From: Tubiluchus corallicola | Taxonomy: Eukaryota > Priapulida > Priapulimorpha > Priapulimorphida > Tubiluchidae | Assembly (NCBI GenBank): GCA_030141605.1 | Contig: JAQGDQ010001333.1 | Coordinates: 1-46,832 of the forward strand | DNA: 46,832 nt | Direction: 5' to 3' | In this document: positions 10,298-21,280 of the stretch, in pieces | How positions within the stretch are numbered: position 1 is the first letter of the stretch | How the letters are laid out: the number at the start of each line of letters is the position of its first letter | Translations under genes and position numbers: made by a program | Notes under the pieces: model-generated | Told to the model about the DNA's origin: nothing | Databases searched by the model: none | Seen by the model: only the letters and a program-made list of their open reading frames with translations

Positions 10298-10644
10298 TTA
10301 AATAATCAGTTCCATAAATTCTTTACTCGTTCTCTCATTCATTGTGTAAATTCATTCAAAATTATGCGACTAGTTTAAGTTTTATCTATATGATTATGTT
10401 ACTTTTGTTGCACTGAAATTTTTAATTTTTATGTACGTTTTTCATTCTTAACTAAATGTCACATTATTTTTTTAGATTCTTGGTCGAGCATTGGTCGTCA
10501 TATTTTAAAATTCATTTTTCTTCTCCATTACTAACATGCAAAACTGGCTTCATAATTAACGAACTGTGGAAATTTTTCTCAGAAAAACGTGTCAATTTTT
10601 TAAAATATAACTATAATTTTTTAACTATCACAAACTATAAACAT
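10298..10644. other. AT-rich intronic sequence
   Basis: No gene or repeat recognised. Confidence 0.5.
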
Positions 10645-11420
10645 ATTTGGTTTAAACATAATTTATTGAAGATGTAACATCTGGGTTTGAAACACACAGT
10701 TTTACAACTGACATATGTTCTCCCCTAGTGGAAGCGAAACGCTAGACAGATGCAGAACAATGGTGACCACAATGTACGAAATATGTTGCAATAAATATGA
10801 ACATTACTATGTAAGAACAGTAACATAGTTAATACTATTTAAAGCGCTTGGTGTTTGAAATAAAAGACTGCACTAAAAAACAAAAATTTGAGTGTTCGCA
10901 GAATTATCTAGGGCATGGTTCCCGTGCAGGAAAAAACGTACAAGTTCTTTTGATGCAAAACTGTAAACATTGATGTTAAAAGCTGAGAAAAGAGGGCAGA
11001 GATTTTTAAATAAGTCATGTCTGGCCTGATGGTAAAGAGGGCAGCTAATTAAGTAATCACAGGCTGTTTCATAAGCAGAACCACATTGACAACTAGGTGT
11101 TACTAGCGACCCACCGTAATTTTTACATTTTCTGAAGTATAAATCATAATTAAGTTGACAAAAACCAACTCTAATTCTAATATGGTGTACAGATGAATTT
11201 CGAGTACCACTTGAAAAGTAAGTACGCCGCTTATTAAAACATGTGATTCTTTGGTCGAGATTTAAAAATGTTTAAAGAGTTAGAGTTACGGATATCAGGA
11301 AGTAAATTATTCCAGCACCTAACTGAGGCAAGAAAAAAAGAATTAGCTGTTGAGTGGTAAGTGTAATTAGAAACATATTTACAAGAAGAGAATTAATTTG
11401 TAGATGAGTAATTCAAAAAA
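10645..11420 (-). mobile_element. 5'-truncated non-LTR retrotransposon (LINE) 3' end
   Basis: On the - strand, broken frames encode CWNNLLPDIRNS (about 11310) and then NYDLYFRKCKNYGG. These are followed by CQCGSAYETACDYLISCPLY (about 11030-11095), the C-terminal zinc-knuckle region of jockey/L2-type ORF2 proteins. Stop codons and a frame change show it is dead. The 3' UTR runs to ATTTGG at 10645. A second copy lies at 23684-24066. Confidence 0.75.
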
Positions 11421-11861
11421 CATTATTATTAAGAATGGAGAACTGCACTACCATAAAGCTGCTCTGCACATTTCTGTGCTTCACACAAATTTTAAATCAC
11501 AGTAATTGATTCTGATTGGTCAGCTTGCGCACTGCTCATAAAATTACTAATGGTTACAGACTTGACTGACTTTTTTTGTTGAGTTACCAATCATTAAATC
11601 ACATTTATATTCTAAGTTCCACACATTCTTCCAAAACTCGGGGGACCCATGTAAACATGAATTAAAATAAACTTAATTAAAATATTTTTTGACGTAGTAC
11701 ACAAGGAAACAATTTTTGATAAATGTAGAGAGGCCTGAAAGAAACAACGGTTCTATAAGTAGCAGTTTTTGTATCTAGGAATATCCGGATGTACCTTTAA
11801 TTAAATAAGTAATGAAAGAGAGTTAATGAAGTATTAAATAGAAATAATTTAAATCACTTGC
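11421..11861. other. Intron 5 proximal sequence
   Basis: AT-rich, no recognised feature apart from the splice donor of exon 5. Confidence 0.5.
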
Positions 11862-12179
11862 CTTCTGTGTTAACTTGTAAAGTCACTGATCCTTTGAGAT
11901 ATCCATGTTTATTTTGTGCTGTGCAAACATAAACGCCTTCGTCGTCTTCTGTAGCATCAATTATTGTACAGTTGCTTGTACTTGTCGTGGTGCTTGTACT
12001 TGTACTGCCCGTGTTGCAAACTCCATGTTCAAGATGTTCCCATTCATGTTTCTCTACAGGAGGTGGATTACTTTCGACAGAGCAGCCCAGGATGAGTTCA
12101 TCTCCCCAAGCCATTTCAATAACCGAACCATTTGTAACTTGTACGTTATTCGAACGAAGCGTCAAATTGGTGGGGGCAT
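11862..12179 (-). CDS. Ig receptor exon 5: complete Ig3 domain
   Basis: It encodes YAPTNLTLRSNNVQVTNG through VTLQVNTEG. The core runs LILGCSV...EWEHLE...CTIIDATEDDEGVYVCTAQN, a canonical C-W-(D.G.Y.C) Ig core. A TSTSTTTSTSN stretch extends the loop before the E strand. The acceptor CATTCTTTTGTAG abuts a 15-bp satellite. The donor is GAAG|GCAAGT, a GC donor with an otherwise perfect consensus. Phase 1 at both ends. Confidence 0.9.
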
Positions 12180-12181
12180 CT

Positions 12182-13190
12182 ACAAAAGAATGTCAAGCAG
12201 AGGAATGTGAAGCAGAAGATGTCAAGCAAAAGAATGTCAAGCAAAAGAATGATATGCAAAATAATTGTCAAGCAGAAGAATGTCAAGTAAAAGAATGTCA
12301 AATATAAGATTGACTTGCAAAAGATTGTCAAGCAAAAGAATGTCAAGCAGAAGATTGACTTGCAAAAGAATGACATGCAAAAGAATGTCAAGCAGAAGAA
12401 TAACATGCAAAAAGTGTCAAGCAGAAGAATGACTTGCAAAAGAATGATATGCAAAAGAATGTCAAGCAGAAGAATGTCAAGCAAAAGAATGTCAAGCAGA
12501 ACAATGACTTGCAAAGAATGATATGCAAAAGAATGTCAAGCAGAAGAATGTCAAGCAAAAGAATGTCAAGCAGACGAATGTCAAGCAAAAAATGTCAAGC
12601 AGAAGAATGACTTGCAAAAGAATGACATGCAAAAGACTGACATGCAAAAGATTGACATGCAAAAGAATGTCAAGCAGAAGAATGTCAACAAAAGAATGTC
12701 AAGCAGAAGATTGACTTGCAAAAGAATGACATGCAAAATAATGTCAAGCAGAAGATTTACTTGCAAAAAAATAACACAAAAAAATAATGACATGCAAAAG
12801 AATGTCAAGCAGAACAATGACTTGCAAAGAATGATATGCAAAAAGTGTCAAGCAGAAGAATGACTTGCAAAAAAATGTCAAGCAGAAGATTGACTTGCAA
12901 AAGAATGACATGCAAAAAAAATGTCAAGCAGAAGATTGACTTGCAAAAGATTGACTTGCAAAAGAATGACATGCAAAAAAATGTCAAGAAGAATGACTTG
13001 CAAAAGAATGATATGCAAAAGAATGTCAAGCAGAAGATTGTCAAGCAAAAGAATGTCAAGCAGAAGATTGTCAAGCAAAAGAATGTCAAGCAGAAGATTG
13101 ACTTGCAAAAGAATGATATGCAAAAGAATAACATGCAAAATAATGACATGCAAAAAAATGTCAAGCAGAAGAATGACTTGCAAAAGAAGG
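12182..13190 (+). repeat. 15-bp satellite abutting the Ig3 exon
   Basis: AAGAATGTCAAGCAG, AAGAATGACTTGCAA and AAGAATGATATGCAA alternate with occasional 14-16-base units for about 1 kb, roughly 65 units. The 15-base period keeps all frames open in places, explaining the K/N/Q/M-rich and F/L-rich frames; these are not genes. The first unit overlaps the splice acceptor of the Ig3 exon. Confidence 0.95.
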
Positions 13191-13419
13191 ATGCCTGTCT
13201 ATACGATCATTTTTTTCTGTCAGTAAGTTTGCATAATTGTAACTATTTGTTGAAGGGATGTTTTGTTCAAGTATGAAATTGTACCAAAACGATCTGCTCA
13301 AAAACGAGCTAGGGCAGTGGTTGCATCACGTGGTTCTGTAAATGAATAGTGAGATTACAAAAAAGTAATTATTGGTGGTTACAAATTGTTACAAGTAAGA
13401 AACGAAATAGGTGCTATTA
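13191..13419. other. Intronic spacer
   Basis: No feature recognised between the 15-bp satellite and the Penelope-like fragment. Confidence 0.4.
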
Positions 13420-13580
13420 CCAAATCAACTTTTTATTACAGGCACTTACAAACATTTATAGTTAAAACATCACAACTTTATTAAAACTTTTAATTTACAT
13501 AGTTAAAAATCATATTAAACGTTTTGACAGAGCTACTGGTGTACAACCAGTTTGTATAAGTAGAATCTACAGTTTACAAC

Positions 13581-13822
13581 ATTATGCACTAATTATGTAT
13601 TAACAAAAGCCAAATAGGTAATGATTAAACAGACGTGTAGAAAAGAAATTGATACAGTAAATTATGCACAAATTATGTATTTACAAAAAGCCAAATAGGT
13701 AATGATTAAACAGACGTGTAGAAAAGAAATTGATACAGTAAATTATGCACTAATTATGTATTTGCAAAAAACCAAATCGGTAATGATTAAGCAGACCTAT
13801 AGAAAATAAATTGATACAGTAA
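13581..13822 (+). repeat. 80/81-bp tandem triplication
   Basis: ATTATGCAC(T/A)AATTATGTA starts at 13581, 13661 and 13742. Each unit includes AATGATTAAACAGAC and GAAATTGATACAGTA. It lies within the 3' region of the Penelope-like remnant. Confidence 0.9.
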
Positions 13823-13836
13823 CAAATAGCTAAGTG

Positions 13837-14020
13837 TTTGGAAATAAAGTTAAAGGAATTGAACTGCTTTGTACATTAAAAGAAGGCTTATTGGGGTATA
13901 TAAGTAAACTTTCTTTTATTAATAAGTTGCAGTTATTTGTAGTCCTCGTTACAATGCTGAAATTATTAAAATCAGCTTTATGGCCAGAGGCACAAATATG
14001 GTCATTAATGCTGGATAGAG
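13837..14020 (-). pseudogene. Penelope-like element C-terminal fragment
   Basis: The - strand encodes HICASGHKADFNNFSIVTRT then LLIKESLLIYPNKPSFN and SSSIPLTLF. The pattern (W)DLL.KESL.I...KP..N...SS.PL.LF is the usual end of the GIY-YIG endonuclease region of Penelope-like proteins. No reverse transcriptase domain is present. The open frame on the + strand here is only its shadow. Confidence 0.6.
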
Positions 14021-14290
14021 GAGAATTTTTTAATTTCTTGCTAGTGCTAGGCGAAATACCAAATGTTCACAAAGTCTTACTTTTAAAGCGTCTTGTCTGT
14101 TTATTCATTACCTATTTGGCTTCTTTTAAATACATATTAATTAGTGTATAAAGTTACCTACAGTGCTATACTGTAGGCTCAGCCTTTAAAAACTGGCTGC
14201 ATGACAGCAGTAGCTCTGACGAAATGTTTAACTTGATTTTTAACTGTTAATGTAAATTAAAATATTTAATAAAGTTGTGGTGTTTTAACC

Positions 14291-14620
14291 ATCACCAAAT
14301 ATTTCAGGAATTAAGAGCAAAAGCGTCAAAGGACTTGTTAAATTGCGTGCGGATGACACAAACATTTTCTATAATTTTCTGGATAGCACATTGAATATTG
14401 TACATTGTCACTGTACTTAAATTTTTGCTTTCGCAATCTGCTCGTGGATTGTATGTTCGTTTGTGATGTCATCACTAGCTGGTTCGTTCGCTAATTAAGT
14501 TTTTAGTCTATTACTTAATTATGAGAAACGCTGAAACGCTTTGTCATTATTTTAGGTGTCAAGATGTACACTTTTTACCATACTTGAAAATATGATGTGA
14601 TATAGAAAATCACCCTGTTT
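14291..14620. mobile_element. Fragment of the 44463-type MITE
   Basis: 14400-14590 matches, in reverse orientation, the family at 2664-3245 and 44463-45020 (TTTGTGATGTCATCACTAG, CTATTACTTAATTATGAGAA). It is truncated and degenerate. Confidence 0.5.
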
Positions 14621-14625
14621 TTTAA

Positions 14626-15161
14626 AGAACAAGTTACTCATTATGTTGGGTTTATTTTAGTGTTATCACTTAAACTTAGAAAAATATGACAAAGAAATTT
14701 ACAAAGAACTGCCTATTAAGCAAAAATCTAAAATAAACTACACGTGAATAGAAATTTTCATGCGTGGTGGTTGCCGCCATTTACTTGAAAATTACAGCAG
14801 ACTGCGAGACTTCGTGACTTTTCGTAAGTGCGTCGTGGTTTTCCGTAAGCGCGCGCTGCTTAAAGTAATTCAAACTTCTGCAGCTTACCAAATGTTCATG
14901 CAAAAATATTACAAAATTAGCTATCTATTTTTTGTAAAAACTTGTTATACTTTTGATGAGAATTGATAACGCGCTGCTTTTTTTCACGACGAATGACGTC
15001 ATTGGAAGAAGAATGGGCATTGAAAATGAGAAGTGATCGCGTCTTCAAACTGATTTTACTAATTACACGAGGCGCTTAATGCAGTTCTATTACTAAATCC
15101 TTCTAACATTTTTCGCAAACATTGATATAAGCCTAACTTCCCATAAGGCTTGACGTTTCCT
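14626..15161 (+). mobile_element. TTAA-flanked MITE, 536 bp
   Basis: TTAA at 14622-14625 and 15162-15165. It begins AGAACAAGTTACTCA and ends TTGACGTTTCCT. It is homologous over its length to 43543-44197. It carries two units of the CTTTCCGCAAGCGCG-type motif near 14817-14862, the precursor of an expanded minisatellite in the other copy. It lies 28 bases beyond the Ig2b splice donor. Confidence 0.7.
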
Positions 15162-15985
15162 TTAATGAAAAATTCATTTCACAACTTACACTCCACATTG
15201 AGCTTAACTTGTGTAAACTCTTTAACGGCTTCGCCAACCATTGAAGCTTCACAAGATATGAAAAGGTCGTTGTGTGATCGTAGAGCCGTGTGTTCAATCT
15301 GACTTGTAGACGTATAGGTCCCTGGTCTTGTCTCACTTTCTATCACAGTTGTATTTCCTTGTGTTATTTCATCAGCAACTGTAAAAAACAAACGCCAAAA
15401 TTAAAGATAAAAACCAACTAGACCACGAGAGATGACACCACGTGTTTGGGCTTTCAAAACCAAATTTGAAGCTCGATTAAATTTTGTTCTTTCTTTGCTC
15501 TTTATTTGCCAAACATATCATTCCATCTAAACATAAGAAATTAGTGCCAAGAAATAACAAATAAACAAATAACAAAAAATAACATTAGCCAAAAGTCAAT
15601 TTTACATAATTACGAGTTCTACACTGCACTGTCGTATTAATTAATACCTAGCTGTTATCTTAAAGTAAATTTAAATTTTATAAAGTAATTAGAGTATATA
15701 CGTACGTTATTAGCCCCAAATCATAAGCAATTGTAACAGATAACGACAATATCTTATCAACTTACGACACGTCTTCACTTCACACTAGGCCTCTGGCCCA
15801 GATCAAATTGATCACGTGATTAGGCCAAAAATCACCACAAGGTGGCCAAAGCCAACAACAAGCGAAGGCCGCCAAGCAAGATTTCCAGTAGACCACGTTT
15901 CAGAAACCCAGTTAGAAAATGTAACAAGATAACAGTGAAGTGCTTAATCAATTTCAGCATTTTAATGAACTTCTTACGCGTCATA
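15162..15985. other. Intron 3 sequence apart from the Ig2b exon
   Basis: Holds the exon at 15190-15378. Outside it the sequence is AT-rich and nothing else is recognised. A frame at 15842-16081 overlaps a MITE and has no support. Confidence 0.4.
15190..15378 (-). CDS. Ig receptor exon 4: Ig2 second half
   Basis: Acceptor TTTTTTACAG ends at 15379; donor GAGT|GTAAGT at 15189. It encodes VADEITQGNTTVIESETRP through KLNVE. The core DLFISCEAS supplies the second Ig cysteine, and a G strand (FTQVKLNVE) follows. Phase 1 at both ends. Confidence 0.87.
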
Positions 15986-15989
15986 TTAA

Positions 15990-16392
15990 AGGAAAAGACA
16001 AGTCACTTAGCGTGTTGGGTTTATGATAAGTTTTTGCAGAAAAATTTGATAACTAGTTTTGTAATAACTGTCTTTGCGTGAACCTTAAATAATCTGCAGA
16101 AGTTTGAATTAGTTTAAGCAATGCACGCTTACGGAAAACTACGACGCACCTACGGAAAGTCACGAAGTCTCCCAGTTTTGCCATTATTTTCAAGAAACCT
16201 ATTCAGAGGTAATACATTTTAAATTCATGATTTATAATGCAAATTTCTTTGTTGTATTTTTCTAAGTTTAAGTAATAACCGTAAAATAAACCCAATATAC
16301 TGAGTGACTTGTTCTTTCCTTTAGCACACCACAAACAGTTTAAGTGATAACAGTAAAATAAACCCAACATACTGAGTGACTTGTTCTTTCCT
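15990..16392. mobile_element. TTAA-flanked MITE, 403 bp
   Basis: TTAA at 15986-15989 and 16393-16396. Ends are AGGAAAAGACAAGTCACT and the reverse complement of AGGAAAGAACAAGTCACT, extending into a longer inverted repeat with GTTGGGTTTA. Its inner part matches 14800-14890 in reverse. A 60-base direct duplication of the right end is present (16290-16392). Confidence 0.75.
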
Positions 16393-16396
16393 TTAA

Positions 16397-17109
16397 TGGT
16401 TTAAAGCACAAGAAAACCCTCCACTTAAATATAGCTTAAAAAATTCGTCTTGAAATTTATACTGCTTACATACTGCCTCTTTGCATATTAGATTTGCGTC
16501 GGCAGTAACGCTGTATAAAACATGTAAATCTAAACTCCCTCGATGACGCAGCCATTTTGACGACAGGTCATTTGAAACAAGTTTAGATAACATTCTGTAA
16601 AGCTTGAAATAATCAGAGCATTCGTAGTGCACACGTCACTTACTAAGTAAAACTTTAAATTACTGTATCTTGTCAATAAGATTAAAAATACGTTTTTGGT
16701 TAGTGAGTGTTGGAGCCTGGAGGGTGTGTCAGCGACATTTTACCAATAGGTCAAAGCATTTTAAATAATTAAGAATTTTCATTTCTAGTTACAGCCTTTC
16801 AATCAGGTAAGAGAAATGCTAAGTGATATAACTTTACTTGGAAAATTTTTGGAACATTATTTAATATTTTGTTTTCTTCCTCTGATTTCCGTTGTGCGTA
16901 TATGACGTCATATAATGGCGTGGTCTGAACAGTATTGTGGGAGATTTAAAATAAAAACAAACAAAAATTCCTTTTAACGCGAGTGCGATATAATTGCTAT
17001 AAATATAATTTTTCAAGGCGATTTTTCTGAAACCAACTTCAGGTACCTCTTTTCTTGTCCTTTAACTTGATTTGGCTTGAAAATCATAATAATATGGAGA
17101 TGATATTAC
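16397..17109. other. Intron 3 continued
   Basis: No gene or element recognised. Confidence 0.4.
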
Positions 17110-17247
17110 CTAGAAACCATTTCAGTTCAGATTCCGGTAAACTCTCCTCGGCCACACACACTATCACGATTGTTGTTTCTTCTAGTAACGTTTGAGTTGG
17201 ATCCATTATTGAACCATTTTCGTCTTCAAGATGAAGTTTGGGTTTAA
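17110..17247 (-). CDS. Ig receptor exon 3: Ig2 first half
   Basis: Acceptor CTTTTTTCCAG ends at 17248; donor CTAG|GTAATA at 17109. It encodes VKPKLHLEDENGSIMDPT, then TIVIVCVAEE and ELKWFL, giving the first cysteine and core tryptophan of Ig2. Too short to stand alone as a domain, it is completed by the exon at 15190-15378. Phase 1 at both ends. Confidence 0.85.
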
Positions 17248-17429
17248 CTGGAAAAAAGAAACGTGTTCATTTCAGTCTCACAACATTCTGCGCAATTATG
17301 TTGTTTTCCAGAAAATCATTTTGTGATTCCAAGGAATTTTGGGCAGAGCATTTATAAGAGAGTTCGGATGTTAGCAAACCAAGCAGTTTTTAAAATTAAA
17401 TTCTTAAGATGGCGCTGAAAATGAATACT

Positions 17430-17568
17430 AAGGGTAGTAAAGTCACAAGAAAAAAAACATGGAAAAAAGTTACAATTTTGGGTAAGAAACAAAATCACAG
17501 AAAAAACTGATTAGGGTTAGGGTTATTTTTTCCCGTGAATTTTTTCCTGTGACTATTACCCTTCTGAT
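17430..17568. mobile_element. Small inverted-repeat element with two TTAGGG units
   Basis: Left GGGTAGTAAAGTCACAAGA and right TCCTGTGACTATTACCC form imperfect inverted ends about 135 bases apart. The centre contains TTAGGGTTAGGG at 17512-17523. Confidence 0.4.
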
Positions 17569-18330
17569 CTGTGTTTTTTACCTGGATTCGATACTTCTTT
17601 GGTGTCAACTTACTAGCATCCTATTATGACTTTAGAGACAGAAATCTGGGTGAAACCTCAGCGTAAATTCTACTTTAATGGTGAACTGTAAATTACTTTA
17701 CTTTACATTACATTATGGGTGGCCCAAAACAGACGCCAAATTGAAAAACGTGCACAATTACGCTTTTAACTTTTGGACAGTGCTGTACGAAACAAGGAGA
17801 ATGGTAAATTTTATAGTCCACATTAGTATTGCAAAAAAAATCACTTTTTGCAGTGTATTATATCATTATAATAGTAACAAATTTTAAACAAACAAATAGA
17901 TCAAAACAATAGAATGGTTGATAGAATTTAGAATTTATTATTAGCATATTCGTTACCATGACAACAAAACAACAACAAAATACAAAAGTACAAAACAGAA
18001 CTATTACGTTATAGCTACAGAGCCATAAAATACATAACAAGCAGTGATGTTGACTAAGAAATGTTGACATGTTACATTTAAGCTGGAGTTTCAACTAAGA
18101 ATTATAACAGTGAGAAGCATTTCAAGTGCTTCTTTGATCGGTTATTTAGGAGTTTTAATTACATTCCAAAGAACAATAATCATTAGCCGTCTTTAGTTAA
18201 TTAATTTTCATTAATTGTGAAGTTAATTACCTGCAATACGAACCTGCTCTAATTGTATCTTGTGCTGTTTTTGGCACAAGCCGTGAAAAAATATTAAGTG
18301 ATTTATCAAGGGAAAATTATCAGATAGACG
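17569..18330. other. Intron 2 sequence
   Basis: AT-rich; no gene or repeat recognised. Open frames at 17678 and 17858 have no family support. Confidence 0.4.
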
Positions 18331-18605
18331 TTATATAATAACAATCTTTATTTAAAGTCGGCTTTTTGGATGAATAATTAACACAAGCTCCAAAGAGCCT
18401 TTCGACCGACTGTAAAAAAACAACTTACAACTACATAACATAGACTATTATTAACCCCCTTTTACCCTAAATACCACACGTCAGGCAGAGCAACAGCAGG
18501 TACCATTTTTAAAGTCTTTGATATGACCCGTCCTGTGTATCGAACGCTCGACCTCCCAGACATGAAGCGAACGCGTTACCACTAGGCTAAACCGTCTGGT
18601 CGAGT
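18331..18605 (-). mobile_element. tRNA-derived SINE
   Basis: Read on the - strand, a tRNA-like head has an A-box TAGCCTAGTGGTAA (about 18576-18589). CAT sits in the anticodon position, and a B-box-like GCGTTCGATAC lies at 18537-18547. The T-stem does not pair, so it is not a working tRNA gene. The 3' end finishes TTTAAATAAAGATTGTTATT, typical of a SINE tail. Confidence 0.65.
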
Positions 18606-18820
18606 GTAGTTATATAAACAAGCTAACAGTATTTTATAAAATGGTAAACAAAGCCCCCCCCCACTTATCTTACATATTTGCTTACTCCTAGAGTCTCTGA
18701 TTGAACTGATTATAGTTTACACAGTTCAACTTCATTGCCTCTATTTAGATGTAGTTGTAACTATTTCCAGTTTCTTCACTTACTGCATTTACGTAATGAA
18801 TCATCTATAAGTACACTTAA

Positions 18821-19370
18821 AGGAAAACAAGACGATTGTTTAGACTCAATCTCATTTTATTTTACTGTCCAAAATATACATTTTCTTACCTATAAAAGTT
18901 AACAATTGTTCCTTATATTTTTAATAATTAACTAAGAAAGTTAATTAACGGCAACCAAACACAGCTATTGATTACCTCAGAAACTAACCACAGTTTGTGC
19001 TATTGATAGGCATCTTCTCTTGCGCGTCAAGCACGTCCGCGTAAGTTTTACAGTACTGCTTGAACCCGTGATGTCACGAAAATGGGCTCTACGTCATATG
19101 ACGTCAGAAACTAGCAATGCAGTTCGTGATCATCGTTATCACTGTACCGCCTTCTATTTATCACCCACGTGCATGCGATAAAAAGGCACCGTTGCCAATT
19201 TGAGTAGATTCACTGAGCAGCGCGTAGCTTTGAAAGTTTAAAAAATTTGAGTATCCGAGGTAATTATTATTTAAGCTGTGCTTTGATTTAAAAAAGACGT
19301 TTTGTAGTTTTCAATATTTTAAGGCATTCTTTATTCTGAATTAATGTTTACATAATCGTCTGGTTTTCCT
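18821..19370. mobile_element. TTAA-flanked MITE, 550 bp
   Basis: TTAA at 18817-18820, and a mutated TTCA at 19371-19374. Ends are AGGAAAACAAGACGATTG and the reverse complement of AGGAAAACCAGACGATTA. It is the inverse relative of 9753-10297. Confidence 0.72.
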
Positions 19371-19420
19371 TTCATATTCACTAATTATCCTGCTGTTTAA
19401 ACGTGTCGTTTAAAGCTGGG

Positions 19421-19829
19421 GTACTAGTGCCATAAATGAATCATCATACCTACGTGATCTATCACTTTCACCTGTCTGTTCAAACTGTGTACTAGTGCCA
19501 TAAATAAATCATCATACCTACGTGATCTATCACTTTCACCTGTCTGTTCAAACTGGGTACTAGAGCCATAAATAAATCATCATACCTACGTGATCTATCA
19601 CTTTCACCTGTCTGTTCAAACTGGGTACTAGTGCCATAAATAAATCATCATACCTACGTGATCTATCACTTTCACCAGTCAGTTTAAACTGAGTACTGGT
19701 GCCATAAATGAATCATCATACCTACGTGATCTATCACTTTCACCTGTCTGTTCAAACTGGGTACTAGTGCCATAAATGAATCATCATACCTACGTGATCT
19801 ATCACTTTCACCTGTCTGTTCAAACTGTG
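19421..19829 (+). repeat. 68-bp tandem repeat, six copies
   Basis: GTACTAGTGCCATAAATGAA recurs at 19421, 19489, 19557, 19625, 19693 and 19761. Each unit holds CCTACGTGATCTATCACTTT. Copies differ by one to four bases. Confidence 0.95.
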
Positions 19830-20354
19830 GTCTTGCAGTGGAAACTACCGCACACTCTTTATTGCAATGTAATAAATAGAACGATATCAGACAAGTCTTA
19901 GATTAACTAATGCATGTCTTCTATTATTGCCACTTATTAATTTTTACTTCTTCGTTTAAGTGAGCAAACAAAATTATTACTATGTGGATCGGACATAATT
20001 CCTGATAATGTTACTAAATTATTTTTGTATGAAATTCATACAGATGTTTATATCAAAATCTAACAGACACTGATAGATGTTTGTTTGTTTCTTTGTTTTT
20101 CCCTTTTATATTTGTCACAGAAACATTATTTATTTATGTATTTACAGCTATTGTTTTTGCTTAAGACTTATCTATGTCAGTTCTACACAACTATTTCGTA
20201 TTAGTTTCTTTTTCTCACCCATTGACAGAATGACCCTGTTTTGAATTCTTCTTATCTTGTATAGTAAGAGGTGTGTTCATGTTTTGGTGGGTTATGTCAA
20301 CAGTTATAAAAACAGCAGAAACTTTACTTAAGCAATAAAATGAGTCACTCTCAT
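19830..20354. other. Intron 2 sequence
   Basis: Nothing recognised; AT-rich. Confidence 0.4.
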
Positions 20355-20935
20355 GTATATATTTTTATAACAGGCACTTAAAACCTTTATAGTTAAAAAC
20401 AACGCAACTTTATTAAAACTTTTACATTAAAAAGTTAGAATCATGCCAAAGGTTTCAGCTAGCTGCTGCTGTCATCATCAGGGTTAGTTTAAAAACATGC
20501 AACCAGTTTATATAGGCGGAAAAAAATCCTCAATCTAGCGTTAATGACAACATTTGTGCCTCTGGCCACAAAGCTGATTTTAATAATTTCAGCATAGTGA
20601 CCAGAGCTACAAATAACTGGGATTTATTAATGAAAGAAAGTTTATCTATGTTCACTAACAAGCCTTCTCCTAATGTGCAAAGTAGTTCAATTCCTTTAAC
20701 TTTATTTTCAAACACTTCCCTATTTGTTACTGTATCAATTTCTTTTCTACAGGTCTGCTTAATCATTACCTATTTGGCTTTTGTAAATATACAATTTGTG
20801 CATAATATTCTATACTGTAGGTTCTGCTTATATAAACAGGTTATATGTTTGTAAAAATTTACATGACATGATTTTTAACTATGTAAATTAAAAAGTTTTA
20901 ATAAAGTTGCGATGTTTTAACTATAAATGTTTTTA
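20355..20935 (+). mobile_element. Penelope-like element 3' remnant
   Basis: A coding end at 20534-20707 is followed by a 3' segment with TAATAAAGTTGCGATGTTTT. An inverted copy of this terminal segment lies at 20355-20515. It contains the reverse complement of CTGATGATGACAGCAGCAGC...TGAAAC. Confidence 0.62.
20534..20707 (+). pseudogene. Penelope-like element C-terminal fragment
   Basis: The frame reads ICASGHKADFNNFSIVTRAT, then NNWDLLMKESLSMF, KPSPNV and SSSIPLTLF. Conserved WDLL.KES, KPxxN and SIPLTLF agree with the copy at 13837-14020 on the other strand. That independent agreement identifies the true coding strand. The upstream reverse transcriptase region is absent. Confidence 0.65.
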
Positions 20936-21029
20936 ATCGCCTGTAGTAAAAAATGGTTGCTTGCGGTTGGTTAACCGTTCCCGATGATGTCATACTCATA
21001 ACAAAATGCATAGTTAATATTCAAGTTAC

Positions 21030-21235
21030 TGAATCAATTTCTTTACTGGTCTGTTTATTCATTACCAATTTGGCTTCTGTTGACTACTTAATTAGTGCAT
21101 AATAGGCTCTGCCTATATAAACTGGTTGTATGTTTTTAAATTTACCACTGATGATGACATCAGCAGCCTGTCGAAACGTTTGGCAAGATTTTAACTTTTT
21201 ACTGTAAAAGTTTTATTGATAAAGTTTTGATAACT
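21030..21235 (+). mobile_element. Penelope-like 3' terminal segment, partial copy
   Basis: It includes GGCTCTGCCTATATAAACTG and ACCACTGATGATGACATCAG, then CCTGTCGAAACGTTTGGC. It is the best-preserved version of the CTGATGA...GAAAC motif in the window. Confidence 0.55.
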
Positions 21236-21280
21236 ATAAGCATATATATTATATATATTTATATGTAACCAACTGCTTAC

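Larger units (their letters stand above)
13420..14290. mobile_element. Penelope-like element remnant with inverted terminal copies
   Basis: On the - strand 13837-14020 encodes the end of a Penelope-like protein. Below it are 3' flanking sequences running to GTTAAAACATCACAAC at 13461. A related 3' segment lies in + orientation at 14050-14290 (ACGAAATGTTTAACTTGATT). Relatives are at 20355-20935, 21030-21235 and 36297-36590. Confidence 0.6.

Noticed and set aside
12146-13276. Several lysine/asparagine-rich and phenylalanine/leucine-rich frames on both strands
   Set aside because: Products of the 15-bp satellite, whose length is a multiple of 3.
13834-14151. 105-codon + strand frame
   Set aside because: Shadow of the Penelope-like fragment; the matching copy at 20534 shows the coding strand is the - strand here.
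17512-17523. Interstitial telomere from TTAGGGTTAGGG
   Set aside because: Only two units inside a small inverted-repeat element; chance or element sequence is enough.
18530-18605. Functional tRNA gene on the - strand
   Set aside because: A and B boxes are recognisable but the T-stem and acceptor stem do not pair, and a SINE body with a 3' tail follows.
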